This document shows positions 17,279 to 25,666 of a DNA stretch of 64,000 nt, one piece after another. The stretch is from Leyella stercorea (GTDB lineage Bacteria > Bacteroidota > Bacteroidia > Bacteroidales > Bacteroidaceae): NCBI RefSeq assembly GCF_019052365.1, contig NZ_JAHQUY010000001.1, positions 62,001 to 126,000 on the forward strand. Reading direction: 5' to 3'. The position numbers and the translations under genes were made by a program. The notes beneath the pieces were generated by a model. It was given only the letters and a program-made list of their open reading frames with translations. It made no database searches and had not been told where the DNA came from. Position 1 is the first letter of the stretch. Each line of letters starts with the position of its first letter.

Positions 17279-18664
17279 ATGAACATGAAAAAAATAATGC
17301 TTCTCGCCGCTGGCGCATTGCTGATGACCAGCTGCGGAATATACAATAAGTACGAGCGTCCCGAGGTGAACACCACGGGACTCGTACGCGACGTGCAGAG
17401 CAGCACCGACACACTCGCTGTCACCGACACCACAAGCTTCGGCAACCTCGCCTGGCGCACGGTGTTCACTGACCCGCAGTTGCAGTCGCTCATCGAGCAG
17501 GGCTTGAAGAGCAACACCAACCTGCTCAACGCCGCTCTCAACGTGAAGATGGTTGAGGACCAGCTCATGGTGGCTAAGCTCGCTTTCGTGCCGGGCTTCA
17601 CCTTCTCGCCGCAAGGTACAATCGCTTCTTGGGACGGCAACCCCGCTACGAAGACCTACACGCTGCCTATTACCGCATCGTGGAGCGTAGACCTCTTCGG
17701 CAACCTTCTCAACCAGAAGCGTTCGGCACAGATGGCGCTGCTCGCTACGAAAGACTATCAGCTCGTAGTGCAGACAAAGGTTATCTCTAACATCGCCAAC
17801 TTGTACTACACGCTGCTCATGCTCGACAAGCAGCTGCAGGTGGTAGACAATATGTCGAAGCTAACTGAGGAGACATGGAACATCATGAAGATTCAGAAGG
17901 AGCTTGGCCGCGTGAAGGAGACAAGCGTGCAGAGTGCTGAGGCTAACATGTATTCGGTTAAGGCTCAGGCAACGGAACTGAAGCGTCAGATTCGCGAGAC
18001 GGAGAACTCGCTCTCGCTGCTGCTCGGTCAGCAGGCGCAGACCATCGCACGCGGCACGTTCGAAGGACAGCAGTTGCCGTCGGAGTTCTCTACAGGCATC
18101 GGCTTGCAGTTGCTTGCCAACCGTCCAGACGTTCACTATGCAGAGATGTCGCTCGCACAGTGCTTCTACGACGTGAACACAGCACGCTCTAAGTTCTATC
18201 CGAACATCACCATCTCGGGCACTGGCGCCTTCACCAACTCTGGCGGTATGGGCATCACCAACCCGGGCAAGTGGTTGCTCTCGGCTGTCGGCTCGCTCGT
18301 TCAGCCTATCTTCGCTCACGGTCAGCTCGTGGCTGGCTTGAAGGTGGCTAAGTCAAAGCAGGAGCAGGCTTTCAACACATGGCAGAACGCTGTGCTTTCA
18401 GCAGGCTCGGAGGTGAGCAACGCTCTCGTGCTCTACAACTCTTCGGCAGAGAAGAGCGCGCTGGAGGCTAAGCAGGTGGAGAGTCTGAAGAAGAACGTAG
18501 AGTACAACAAGATGCTCTTCAACGACGGATCGGCTACATATCTTGAGATAATCACCGCACAGCAGAGTCTGCTCAACGCAGAGCTCTCGAAGGTGCAGGA
18601 CGACTTCTACAAGATGCAGGCTGTGGTTAACCTCTACTATGCACTCGGCGGAGGAAGATATTAA
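17279..18664 (+). CDS. Outer-membrane efflux lipoprotein (TolC/OprM, NodT family)
   Basis: This 461-aa protein has a lipobox (LLMTSC, Cys near 19) and the OprM-type mature start KYERPEV. Two OEP repeats follow, rich in long helices (SLIEQGLKSNTNLLNAALNV; QMALLATKDYQLVVQTKVIS; ANRPDVHYAEMSLAQCFYDV; NDGSATYLEIITAQQSLLNA). It forms the trimeric channel completing the tripartite pump. The frame begins ATGAACATG, so Met at 17285 is an equally good start. It lies 5 nt after the pump gene. A short AAAACTCAAAACTCAAAATT repeat fills the 18-nt gap to the lpxA-like gene, which may also be on this transcript. Confidence 0.94.
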   Translation: MNMKKIMLLAAGALLMTSCGIYNKYERPEVNTTGLVRDVQSSTDTLAVTDTTSFGNLAWRTVFTDPQLQSLIEQGLKSNTNLLNAALNVKMVEDQLMVAKLAFVPGFTFSPQGTIASWDGNPATKTYTLPITASWSVDLFGNLLNQKRSAQMALLATKDYQLVVQTKVISNIANLYYTLLMLDKQLQVVDNMSKLTEETWNIMKIQKELGRVKETSVQSAEANMYSVKAQATELKRQIRETENSLSLLLGQQAQTIARGTFEGQQLPSEFSTGIGLQLLANRPDVHYAEMSLAQCFYDVNTARSKFYPNITISGTGAFTNSGGMGITNPGKWLLSAVGSLVQPIFAHGQLVAGLKVAKSKQEQAFNTWQNAVLSAGSEVSNALVLYNSSAEKSALEAKQVESLKKNVEYNKMLFNDGSATYLEIITAQQSLLNAELSKVQDDFYKMQAVVNLYYALGGGRY

Positions 18665-18681
18665 AACTCAAAACTCAAAAT
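18664..18681. repeat. Short (AAAACTC)n repeat
   Basis: AAAACTCAAAACTCAAAA directly precedes the ATG of the lpxA-like gene. It is the same word family as the 4.0-4.2 kb and 47.7/48.6 kb repeats. Confidence 0.6.
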
Positions 18682-18682
18682 T

Positions 18683-19456
18683 ATGATTAGTGAAAAAGCA
18701 TATATAGCTCCGGGTGCGAAGATTGGCAAGAACGTTACGATCTATCCGTTCGCATACATCGAGGACGACGTGGTTATCGGCGACGACTGCGTAATCTATC
18801 CTTACGTGAGCATCATGCGCGGCACAATAATGGGCCGTGGCAACAAGGTTTATCAGAACACGGTGCTCGGCGCTGAGCCGCAGGACTTCAACCATAAGGG
18901 TGAGGCTACACGCCTCGTCATCGGCGACGAGAACATCTTCCGTGAGAATGTGGTTGTTAACCGCGCTACATTTACCAACGGCGAGACACGCATCGGCAAC
19001 CGCAACTTCTTCATGGAGGGCGTGCATATCTCGCACGACACGAAGGTTGACGACTACATAACATTCGGTTATGGTACGAAGGTGGCAGGCGACTGTGAGG
19101 TTCACAGCGCAGCAATCTTCTCTTCTGGCGTCATCGTCAACTCGAACGTGCGCATCGGTGGTGCGTCGATGGTGACTGGCGGTGTGCGTATCTCGAAGGA
19201 TGTGCCTCCGTTCATCGTGGCTACGGACAACCCCGTGCGCTACGCTGGCGTTAACGAGACGCTGCTGAAGTCGTCGGGCACAACCGAGAAGGTGATTGGT
19301 CATATCGCAAACGCTTATCGCCTCGTGTTCCACGGACAGACAAGCGTGTTCGACGCAATCAATCAGATTAAGGAGCAGGTGCCGGCAGGCAAGGAGATTA
19401 CGGCTATCGTGAAGTTCCTTGAGAGCACTAAGCTCGGCATCATCAGCAAGCTGTAA
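18683..19456 (+). CDS. LpxA-like UDP-GlcNAc O-acyltransferase family protein
   Basis: This 257-aa left-handed beta-helix acyltransferase has hexapeptide repeats through residues 8-190 (APGAKIGKNVTIYPFAYIEDD, VVIGDDCVIYPYVSI). It follows the LpxA plan: GAEPQDFNHKGEATRLVIGD, RENVVVNRAT and GVHISHDTKV, whose His matches the catalytic His of LpxA. VPPFIVATDNPVRYAGVN matches the UDP-GlcNAc-binding part, and a C-terminal helical domain follows. LpxA performs the first acylation of lipid A synthesis. Bacteroidales often also have a canonical lpxA beside lpxC, so this stand-alone copy may be a paralog. It ends before a strong terminator. Confidence 0.88.
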   Translation: MISEKAYIAPGAKIGKNVTIYPFAYIEDDVVIGDDCVIYPYVSIMRGTIMGRGNKVYQNTVLGAEPQDFNHKGEATRLVIGDENIFRENVVVNRATFTNGETRIGNRNFFMEGVHISHDTKVDDYITFGYGTKVAGDCEVHSAAIFSSGVIVNSNVRIGGASMVTGGVRISKDVPPFIVATDNPVRYAGVNETLLKSSGTTEKVIGHIANAYRLVFHGQTSVFDAINQIKEQVPAGKEITAIVKFLESTKLGIISKL

Positions 19457-19549
19457 GCCCCATGCGGCTTCGGCTGGTTCTGAACAACTGAAACATCAAA
19501 ACACATATATTTCATACCTTTTATATATTAGTGTTGTTATTTCAATGAA

Positions 19550-19593
19550 AGCGGCAAGGTCGACGTGACGTCAACCTTGCCGCTATTTTTTGT
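19550..19593 (+). terminator. Rho-independent terminator after the lpxA-like gene
   Basis: GCGGCAAGGT and ACCTTGCCGC form a perfect 10-bp stem, extended by GAC/GTC, and are followed by ATTTTTT. Confidence 0.9.
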
Positions 19594-19596
19594 GGT

Positions 19597-19672
19597 GAGG
19601 TGTTGAGATGTTGAGGTGTTGAGATTTGATGTTGTGATGTTGAGGTGTTGAGATGTTGAGGTGTTCAGTAAC
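19597..19672. repeat. TTGAGGTGTTGAGATG repeat run
   Basis: Tandem GAGGTGTTGAGATGTTGAG words; shorter runs lie at 21474-21502 and, in frame in the histidine kinase, at 49121-49153. The run overlaps the 3' end of the radical SAM gene at 19665. Confidence 0.75.
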
Positions 19673-20447
19673 CGACGGTGCAAGCGAAGCCCGCGGCAAT
19701 CACTCTGTCGCGAATTGCATCAAGCTCTGCGTGCGTAGCCTTGCGAAGAGTGGGGCAAGGCGTCTCGCGGTCGATAGTGTATATCATCACGCTGCTGGGC
19801 TTGATGCGTCGAACGGCGGCGAGCCAAGGCTCCACGAACGCCTCCGAAACGTTGTCAACACTTGCGCCGGCGTCGTCCGTGCCGTGCATGAACATGGTCT
19901 GCACGATGCAGTGTCCGTCGAACGATTCCATCTCCTTTATGATGTTCTCGACGTCGTACGACGGTTGCACGGGGCGGTCCACCTTATTAATATATTCAGC
20001 GCAGACCGTGTCGAGCTTCATTATGTTGTTGTCGACGAGTATCAGCGCGCGATGCACGTCGGGGCGGTGCGCCAACGTAGAATTGGTGAGCACCGACACG
20101 CGCGCCTCGGGATAGTAGGCGTCGCGCAGACGTATCGTGTCCTCGATGATAGGCAGGAAGTCGGGATGCGCTGTCGGTTCGCCGTTGCCCGAGAAGGTGA
20201 TGACGTCGAGCTTCGAGCCCGCCGCGCGCATCTCCTTCAGCTTTTGCTCAAGCCGCTCTGCGATAAGTTCGCGCGAAGGTTGCGGTAGAGTAGGGCGGCG
20301 CAAGCGGTTGTAGCCCACCTCGCAGTAGATGCAGTCGAACGTGCATATCTTTCCGTCGCTCGGGTTGACGTTCACGCCGAGCGAAATGCCGAGTCGCCGA
20401 CTGTGTATCGGTCCGACTATCGGCGAAGGATAGAGAATTGTTGCCAT
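19665..20447 (-). CDS. Radical SAM protein
   Basis: From the ATG at 20447 this is a 260-aa protein, MATILYPSPIVGPIHSRRLG. It carries the 4Fe-4S motif CTFDCIYC (CxxxCxxC), which binds the cluster that cleaves SAM. FSGNGEPTAHPDF is the GxGEPT-like SAM-contact motif, and a TIM-barrel-like alternation follows (SVLTNSTL, IMKLDTVC, IVQTMFMHG, VMIYTIDRETP). Relatives are uncharacterised radical SAM proteins of the wybutosine-synthase-like group; the substrate is unknown. A longer start at 20501 lies upstream of the TACCTTTG promoter (20470-20477) and is rejected. The gene converges on the lpxA-like gene and is divergent from ftsX. Confidence 0.88.
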   Translation of the reverse strand: MATILYPSPIVGPIHSRRLGISLGVNVNPSDGKICTFDCIYCEVGYNRLRRPTLPQPSRELIAERLEQKLKEMRAAGSKLDVITFSGNGEPTAHPDFLPIIEDTIRLRDAYYPEARVSVLTNSTLAHRPDVHRALILVDNNIMKLDTVCAEYINKVDRPVQPSYDVENIIKEMESFDGHCIVQTMFMHGTDDAGASVDNVSEAFVEPWLAAVRRIKPSSVMIYTIDRETPCPTLRKATHAELDAIRDRVIAAGFACTVGY

Positions 20448-20469
20448 TATGTGTGCTTTTATAGTTATC

Positions 20470-20477
20470 CAAAGGTA
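20470..20477 (-). promoter_or_regulatory. -7 box for the radical SAM gene
   Basis: TACCTTTG on the minus strand, about 22 nt upstream of the ATG at 20447. It fixes that ATG as the start rather than the one at 20501. Confidence 0.65.
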
Positions 20478-20592
20478 GATAGTTTGTTTTATTAAAGGCA
20501 TACGTATGGTGTTAATTGACGTTAATCCCTCTTTTTAACCGATATTTTTTTGTTATTTTGCAGGAAATTTGGTATAATATAGCCTTTTCGGA

Positions 20593-21471
20593 ATGAGAAA
20601 GAAAAACAAGAAGACCCGCAGTCGTCACGGATTGCAGGCTGTAACGTTGTGCATTAGCACCGCAATGGTGCTTATCCTGTTAGGTTTGGTGGTGTTCTCA
20701 GTGTGCACCGCCCGCAATCTTTCTGCCTATGTGAAGCAGAACATCGTGGTGACGATGATGCTGCAGGACGATATGACGACAGGCGAGGCTCATCAGTTCT
20801 GCAACAAGCTGCAGGCGCGCCCGTACATCTGTTCGCTGCAGTACATCAGTAAGGAGCAGGCGCTGCGCGAAGGCATCAAGGCGCTGGGCACCGACCCTCG
20901 CGAGTTCGCCGAAGTGAACCCGTTCCTCTCGTCTATCGAGATAACGCTGAAGTCTGACTACGCCAATAGCGACTCGCTGCAGTTCATCTCTAAGGAGCTG
21001 AAAGCCTACCCTAAGGTGAGTGAGGTGAAGTATCAGAAGGACCTCATCGACAGCGTGAACGAGAACATCGCCAAGATAAGTCTTGTGCTGCTGGCGCTCG
21101 CCGTGCTGCTCACCATCGTGTCGTTCTCGCTCATCAACAACACCGTGCGTCTGAGCATCTATGCCCGCCGCTTCTCCATCCACACCATGAAACTCGTGGG
21201 TGCGTCGTGGGGCTTCATCCGTGCGCCGTTCGTGCGCCACTACGTGTTGCTCGGTCTGCTCGCTGCGCTCATAGCGTGCTGCGTGCTTGGCGGTGCTGTC
21301 TACGCTCTGTTCATGTACGAGCCAGACGTTCTCGACCTCATCACGTGGCAGGTGCTCGCCATAACAGCCGGTACGGTGGTTGTATTCGGTATCTTCATCA
21401 CGGCTATCTGCTCGATAATATCGGTTAACAAGTTCCTGCGCATGAAGGCAGGCGACTTGTATAAGATATAA
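20593..21471 (+). CDS. ftsX: Cell-division permease FtsX
   Basis: This 292-aa inner-membrane protein has the FtsX plan: a basic cytoplasmic N-terminus, TM1 (AMVLILLGLVVFSV), and an extracytoplasmic domain of about 120 aa (NIVVTMMLQDDM ... YPKVSEVKYQKDLI). Three further TM helices follow (ISLVLLALAVLLTIVSFSLI; LLGLLAALIACCVLGGAVYAL; LAITAGTVVVFGIFITAICS). The coupling segment RRFSIHTMKLVGAS sits between TM2 and TM3. FtsX pairs with the ATPase FtsE to control peptidoglycan hydrolases at the septum; ftsE is not in this window. It heads the conserved run ftsX-DUF3098-uppP-truB-queA-folK. A repeat run lies just after the stop. Confidence 0.94.
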   Translation: MRKKNKKTRSRHGLQAVTLCISTAMVLILLGLVVFSVCTARNLSAYVKQNIVVTMMLQDDMTTGEAHQFCNKLQARPYICSLQYISKEQALREGIKALGTDPREFAEVNPFLSSIEITLKSDYANSDSLQFISKELKAYPKVSEVKYQKDLIDSVNENIAKISLVLLALAVLLTIVSFSLINNTVRLSIYARRFSIHTMKLVGASWGFIRAPFVRHYVLLGLLAALIACCVLGGAVYALFMYEPDVLDLITWQVLAITAGTVVVFGIFITAICSIISVNKFLRMKAGDLYKI

Positions 21472-21473
21472 TG

Positions 21474-21502
21474 TTGATGTGTTGAGGTGGTGAGATGTTG
21501 AC
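21474..21502. repeat. Short TTGAGGTGGTGAGATG run
   Basis: TTGATGTGTTGAGGTGGTGA followed by GATGTTGAC, downstream of ftsX. It belongs to the 19.6-kb and 49.1-kb family. Confidence 0.6.
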
Positions 21503-21595
21503 ATTACTTATATATACATATTATATATAGACACTACTTATACATATAGTCATTATTTGATAGAATATATTCATTCAATTTAAAATATAAACAAA

Positions 21596-21823
21596 GTGGA
21601 TAAAAGAAATTACGCATTCGGTAAGATCAACTTCATTCTGATGGCTGTCGGAATGTTGGTTGTAATCCTTGGTTTTATACTTATGAGCGGTGGTGGAAGC
21701 GACGAGACCGTTTTCGACAACGATATCTTCAGCGTGCGCCGCGTGAAGGTGGCACCCGTAGTGTGCTTCCTCGGCTTCATCTCGATTATATATGCCATAA
21801 TCAAAAAGCCGAAGGACGAATAA
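21596..21823 (+). CDS. DUF3098 small membrane protein (GTG start)
   Basis: This 75-aa protein, MDKRNYAFGKINFILMAVGM, has two membrane helices (about 12-31 and 52-70) around a short loop with the motif DNDIFSVRRVKVAPVVC. This is the DUF3098 family, found in Bacteroidetes next to ftsX and uppP. The start codon is GTG at 21596; no ATG lies in a better place. The function is unknown. Conserved position between ftsX and uppP suggests a link to envelope growth (inference). Confidence 0.85.
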   Translation: MDKRNYAFGKINFILMAVGMLVVILGFILMSGGGSDETVFDNDIFSVRRVKVAPVVCFLGFISIIYAIIKKPKDE

Positions 21824-21840
21824 GTCTTAAGTGGGTGCTC

Positions 21841-22012
21841 TCAGGGGGTGCAGTTGTCTCAACTGCACCAACTAATTTGAAGGTACAAAAGAATGTACCC
21901 GCCGCTAGGTTGGTGCAGTTGTCTCAACTGCACCAACATTTTGAAGACACCAACGACTTGGTTGGTGCAGTTGAGACAACTGCACCCCCTGAGAGACAAC
22001 TGCACCCCCTGA
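21841..22012. repeat. Cluster of palindromic TGCAGTTGAGACAACTGCA repeats
   Basis: Three complete copies (21844-21872, 21910-21937, 21961-21990) and one truncated copy (21991-22010) occur in both orientations between DUF3098 and uppP. Each is a hairpin TGCAGTTG-AGA-CAACTGCA, extended on one side by CCCCCT and on the other by ACCAAC. Copies elsewhere read TGCACTTG-AGA-CAAGTGCA, a paired change that keeps the stem. Confidence 0.9.
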
Positions 22013-22070
22013 TATCACCCCTGGCACCCTCGAATTAATAATTAATAATTAAAAATTAATAATTTAACAA

Positions 22071-22868
22071 ATGGATTGGTTACAAGCATTGGTCCTTGGC
22101 ATTATCCAGGGACTCACAGAATACTTGCCCGTTAGTAGCAGCGGCCACCTCGCAATCGGCTCGGCACTCTTCGGTGTGCAGGGCGAGGACAACCTTGCGT
22201 TCACCGTAATGGTGCACGTAGCAACAGTGCTCAGCACCCTCGTCATACTGTGGAAAGAAATCGACTGGATTCTGAAAGGACTCTTCAAGTTCGAGATGAA
22301 CGCCGAGACAAAATACTTCCTCAATATCGTCGTTTCGATGATTCCGGTAGGCATCGTAGGTGTGTTCTTCAAGGACTATGTCGAGGAAATCTTCGGTTCG
22401 GGTCTGCTCATCGTGGGCTGCTGTCTGCTTCTCACAGCCTTGCTGCTCACATTCTCCTATTTCGCCAAGCCGCGTCAGCGCGAGCATATCTCTATGAAGG
22501 ACGCCTTCATCATCGGTCTTGCCCAAGCTGCAGCCGTGCTGCCCGGACTCTCGCGCTCAGGTTCTACCATTGCTACCGGCTTGCTGCTTGGCAACAAGAA
22601 GGAGAATCTCGCCCAGTTCTCGTTCCTTATGGTCATTCCGCCCATACTCGGCGAGGCGTTGCTCGACGTTTTGAAGGCAGCTAAGGGCGAAGACGCGTTC
22701 GCTGGCATCGACACACTGCCCCTCGTTGTTGGCTTCGTGGCTGCATTCGTCAGCGGATGCATCGCCTGCAAGTGGATGATCAACATCGTGAAGCGCGGCA
22801 AACTCGTTTGGTTCGGCGTATATTGCGCCATTGCAGGTGCCGTGACCATCGTTTGCTCTTTACTATAA
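22071..22868 (+). CDS. uppP: Undecaprenyl-diphosphate phosphatase
   Basis: This 265-aa multi-spanning membrane enzyme dephosphorylates undecaprenyl pyrophosphate so that the lipid carrier can be reused for peptidoglycan and surface glycans. BacA/UppP landmarks are present: [20 protein letters not shown] (catalytic Glu and SSSGH) near the N-terminus, and [21 protein letters not shown] (PGxSRSG) near 155-175, with alternating TM helices. Loss of this protein class sensitises cells to bacitracin. It is part of the ftsX-to-folK operon, 16 nt before truB. A+T-rich AATTAATAATTAA words precede the start. Confidence 0.96.
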   Translation: MDWLQALVLGIIQGLTEYLPVSSSGHLAIGSALFGVQGEDNLAFTVMVHVATVLSTLVILWKEIDWILKGLFKFEMNAETKYFLNIVVSMIPVGIVGVFFKDYVEEIFGSGLLIVGCCLLLTALLLTFSYFAKPRQREHISMKDAFIIGLAQAAAVLPGLSRSGSTIATGLLLGNKKENLAQFSFLMVIPPILGEALLDVLKAAKGEDAFAGIDTLPLVVGFVAAFVSGCIACKWMINIVKRGKLVWFGVYCAIAGAVTIVCSLL

Positions 22869-22884
22869 AAATCAACAACAAATA

Positions 22885-23598
22885 ATGAATTTCACCAAAG
22901 GCGAAGTCATCGCCATAAACAAACCCCTTGGCATGACCAGCTTCTGTGCCTTGGCAATAGTGCGAAAGCGCATCTGCGTACGCCTCGGGGTGAAGAAGAT
23001 AAAGATAGGCCATGCCGGAACCCTTGACCCGCTTGCTTCGGGCGTGCTCGTGCTCTGCACCGGCAAGTTCACGAAGCGCATTGAGGAGTTTCAGATGCAC
23101 GGCAAGGAGTACACAGCCACCATCCAGCTCGGCGCAACAACGCCCAGCTACGACATGGAGCATCCCGTGAACGCCACATATCCCACAGACGGTATCACAC
23201 GCGAACGCATAGAAGAAGTTCTGAAGCAGTTCGTGGGCGACATCGAGCAGATTCCGCCGACATTCTCGGCGTGCAAGGTGGGCGGACAGCGCTCCTACGA
23301 CCTGCGCCGAAAGGGTCAGGACGTGGAGCTGAAGCCGAAGCAGATACACATCGACGAGATAGAGCTCACGGCGTTCGACCCCGAAACGATGCAGATGTCG
23401 ATACGTGTGGCGTGTGGAAAGGGCACATACATCCGCGCCTTGGCACGCGACATCGGTCGTGCGCTCAACTCCGGCGGCTATCTCATGGCTCTCTGCCGCA
23501 CACGCTCTGGCGATCAGCGCGTGGAGAACTGCATCGAGCTCGACAAGTTCGAGGAGTGGCTCGCCAATCAGACAATAGAAACCAGTGAAGATGAATAA
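22885..23598 (+). CDS. truB: tRNA pseudouridine-55 synthase
   Basis: This 237-aa enzyme makes pseudouridine at U55 in the T loop of tRNAs. Key motifs are INKPLGMTSF near the N-terminus, KIGHAGTLDPLASGVLVLCT with the catalytic Asp (TLDP), and EYTATIQLGATTPSYDME. QIPPTFSACKVGGQRSYDLR and VACGKGTYIRALARDIG follow. It is shorter than Escherichia coli TruB because it lacks the C-terminal PUA-like extension, as is usual in this phylum. It lies between uppP (16 nt) and queA (12 nt), so queA and truB, both tRNA-modifying, are co-transcribed. Confidence 0.96.
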   Translation: MNFTKGEVIAINKPLGMTSFCALAIVRKRICVRLGVKKIKIGHAGTLDPLASGVLVLCTGKFTKRIEEFQMHGKEYTATIQLGATTPSYDMEHPVNATYPTDGITRERIEEVLKQFVGDIEQIPPTFSACKVGGQRSYDLRRKGQDVELKPKQIHIDEIELTAFDPETMQMSIRVACGKGTYIRALARDIGRALNSGGYLMALCRTRSGDQRVENCIELDKFEEWLANQTIETSEDE

Positions 23599-23610
23599 AT
23601 AAAAACTACT

Positions 23611-24777
23611 ATGAAGTTATCACAGTTCAAGTTTAAGTTACCAGAAGAGCTCATCGCTCTTTATCCGCATAGCATTTACCGCGAGTTCGAAAACGACAAA
23701 GGCGAGAAGGAGACCTTCCGCATCACACGTCGTGACGAGTGTCGCCTGATGGTGCTGCACAAGAAGTCGCAGACCATCGAAATGTACAAGAAAGACGCCG
23801 ACGGCAACCCCATCGAGGGCGAGTATCTCGACTTCCGCAACGTGCTCGACTACTTCGACGAGCACGACACGTTCATCTTCAACGACACAAAGGTGTTCCC
23901 CGCGCGCCTCTACGGCACAAAGGAGAAGACCGACGCGAAGATTGAGGTGTTCCTGCTGCGCGAACTCAATGAGGAGATGCGCCTATGGGACGTGCTCGTA
24001 GAGCCAGCACGCAAGATACGTATCGGCAACAAGCTGTTCTTCGACGACTCGGGCACTATGGTGGCTGAGGTTATCGACAATACAACCAGCCGCGGACGCA
24101 CGCTCCGCTTCCTCTACGACTGTCCGCACGACGAGTTCAAGCGCGAGCTTTACGCTCTCGGCGAGGCTCCGCTGCCACGCTACATCCTCGACCGCCGCCC
24201 CGACAAGCGCAGCACAGAGGACGACTTCGACGACTTCCAGTGCATCTTCGCCAAGCACGAGGGCGCCGTTACGGCTCCGGCTACCGGCTTGCACTTCTCG
24301 CGCGAGCTGATGAAGCGCATGGAGATTCGCGGCATCAACTTCGCCTATATCACGCTCCACTGCGGTTTGGGCAACTTCCACGACATCGAAGTGGAAGACC
24401 TTACAAAGCATAAGATGGACTCGGAGCAGATGCGTGTAGACGCCGACTGCTGCAAGCTCGTCAACGACACGAAGCGTGCTGGTCACCGCGTGTGCGCCGT
24501 TGGCACAAGCGTCGTTAAGGCTACAGAGACCGCTGTCGGCACCGACGGTATGTTGAAGGAATACGACGGCTGGACTAACAAGTTCATCTTCCCGCCGTAC
24601 GACTTCGGACTCGCCGACTCGATGATCTCTAACTTCTACCATCCGTACTCAACACTCCTCATGGAGACATGCGCTTTCGGCGGTTACGACCTCGTAATGG
24701 AGGCTTACAACCTCGCCGTTAAGCACGGCTTCAAGTTCGGTTCGTACGGCGACGCCCTGCTCATCGTTAACGACTAA
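23611..24777 (+). CDS. queA: S-adenosylmethionine:tRNA ribosyltransferase-isomerase
   Basis: QueA moves the ribosyl part of SAM onto preQ1 in tRNA to make epoxyqueuosine. At 388 aa it is somewhat longer than the usual 340-360, because of insertions near the N-terminus (about 30-70). Family motifs include FIFNDTKVFPARLYGTK, GAVTAPATGLHFSRELM, YITLHCGLGNFHDIEVEDL, HRVCAVGTSVVKATETA and FIFPPYDFGLADSMISNFYHP. NFYHPxSTLLM near the C-terminus is characteristic. It follows truB by 12 nt and precedes folK by 9 nt. Confidence 0.96.
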   Translation: MKLSQFKFKLPEELIALYPHSIYREFENDKGEKETFRITRRDECRLMVLHKKSQTIEMYKKDADGNPIEGEYLDFRNVLDYFDEHDTFIFNDTKVFPARLYGTKEKTDAKIEVFLLRELNEEMRLWDVLVEPARKIRIGNKLFFDDSGTMVAEVIDNTTSRGRTLRFLYDCPHDEFKRELYALGEAPLPRYILDRRPDKRSTEDDFDDFQCIFAKHEGAVTAPATGLHFSRELMKRMEIRGINFAYITLHCGLGNFHDIEVEDLTKHKMDSEQMRVDADCCKLVNDTKRAGHRVCAVGTSVVKATETAVGTDGMLKEYDGWTNKFIFPPYDFGLADSMISNFYHPYSTLLMETCAFGGYDLVMEAYNLAVKHGFKFGSYGDALLIVND

Positions 24778-24786
24778 GCCGCACTT

Positions 24787-25191
24787 ATGCACAAGGTGTA
24801 TCTTTCGCTCGGCTCCAATCTCGGCGACCGCGAGGCTACGATGCGCAGCGCCATTGAGATGCTCAACGAACGCGCTGGAACGGTAGACCGCCAGTCGTCG
24901 TTCATCGAGACTGAGCCGTGGGGATTTGAGTCGGCAAACCGATTCATGAACATGTGCGTGCGCCTGCTCACCGCCTTGCAGCCCGCAGAACTGCTCGAAG
25001 CAACAAAGCAGATTGAGCGCGAGCTGGGCAGAACGCAGAAGTCGGTAGACGGACAATATCACGACCGCCCCATCGACATCGACATCCTTATGTACGACGA
25101 CCTGCAACTCTCTACGCCCGACCTTACGCTGCCGCATCCGCACATGCAGGAGCGCGACTTCGTTATGGTGCCGCTGAGAGAAATCTTATAA
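24787..25191 (+). CDS. folK: HPPK (6-hydroxymethyl-dihydropterin pyrophosphokinase)
   Basis: This 134-aa enzyme transfers pyrophosphate from ATP to 6-hydroxymethyl-7,8-dihydropterin, a late step of folate synthesis. Motifs: LSLGSNLGDRE (N-terminal), FIETEPWGF, FMNMCVRLLT, and the catalytic block YHDRPIDIDILMYDD with the two Mg-binding Asp. LPHPHMQERDFVMVPL closes the family signature. The protein is slightly shorter than the 159-aa E. coli enzyme. It is the last gene of the ftsX operon, with a strong terminator 27 nt after the stop. Confidence 0.96.
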   Translation: MHKVYLSLGSNLGDREATMRSAIEMLNERAGTVDRQSSFIETEPWGFESANRFMNMCVRLLTALQPAELLEATKQIERELGRTQKSVDGQYHDRPIDIDILMYDDLQLSTPDLTLPHPHMQERDFVMVPLREIL

Positions 25192-25217
25192 TATAGTGAG
25201 AGAAATCTCATAATATC

Positions 25218-25284
25218 GAGGGCGTCAAAACTACAGTATTGCGATAAAAAGCTAACTGTAGTTTTGACACGCCCTCTTTTTTTT
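25218..25284 (+). terminator. Rho-independent terminator of the ftsX-folK operon
   Basis: The arms GAGGGCGTCAAAACTACAGT (25218-25237) and ACTGTAGTTTTGACACGCCC-TC (25255-25276) pair almost completely, with a 2-nt bulge. Eight Ts follow. Confidence 0.95.
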
Positions 25285-25305
25285 GCTCCGTTTGTTGCGT
25301 TTTGT

Positions 25306-25474
25306 CATCGTATACCGAACGCCGTCCGATCAGATTGCGTCCGCCGCCCGATCGGATTGCGTCCGCCGTCCGATCAGATTGCGTTCGCCGCCCGATCAGA
25401 TTGCGTTCGCCGCCCGATCAGATTGCGTTCGCTGCCCGATCAGATTGCGTTCGCCATCCAATCAGATTGCGTTC
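25306..25474. repeat. 22-bp palindromic tandem array (locus 3, seven units)
   Basis: Seven contiguous 22-bp units start at 25321; the core is CCGATCAGATTGCGTTC. The left flank CATCGTATACCGAAC (25306-25320) resembles the flank CATCGTCACCCGAAC of the 51.8-kb array (12 of 15 positions). The array lies between the folK terminator and the next promoter, so it is probably not co-transcribed with folK. Confidence 0.9.
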
Positions 25475-25590
25475 GCCAGTAGGAGGGTGGAGCTTTGAAA
25501 CTCTCTGTTTTTTTTATCCTAACAATGTGTTCATATATAAACTGCTAACTATCAATCGATAAATATTTTTTTCAAAAAAGATAACTTTTG

Positions 25591-25622
25591 TTTGGCGAAA
25601 AACATGATTATAAGTATATTTG
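25591..25622 (+). promoter_or_regulatory. Promoter (-33 TTTG, -7 TATATTTG)
   Basis: TTTG at 25591-25594 and TATATTTG at 25615-25622 are separated by 20 nt, a near-ideal Bacteroidetes promoter 44 nt upstream of the ATG at 25667. Confidence 0.8.
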
Positions 25623-25666
25623 CAGAATAATTGTAGCAATCAATTAATAATCATACAAACATAATT

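Larger units (their letters stand above)
25192..25666. other. Intergenic region folK to secreted-protein gene
   Basis: The 475-bp gap contains the folK terminator (25218-25284), the seven-unit 22-bp array (25306-25474), an A+T-rich stretch with nothing recognisable (about 25500-25585), and a complete promoter (25591-25622). Confidence 0.8.

Noticed and set aside
20560-20592. Sigma-70-like TATAAT upstream of ftsX
   Set aside because: GGTATAATATAG is present, but Bacteroidetes promoters normally use TAnnTTTG; the match may be chance in A+T-rich DNA and was not annotated.
21763-22038. 91-codon frame across the palindromic repeat cluster
   Set aside because: It overlaps DUF3098 and then reads only repeats (QLHQHFEDTN, TTAPPERQLH); no independent support.
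25306-25474. CRISPR array
   Set aside because: The 22-bp units are directly abutting with no unique spacers and no cas genes lie nearby.
25264-25562. Three overlapping Arg/Ile/Ala-rich reading frames through the 22-bp array
   Set aside because: 22 is not a multiple of three, so a stop-free repeat opens all three frames; the peptides are low complexity and have no start context.
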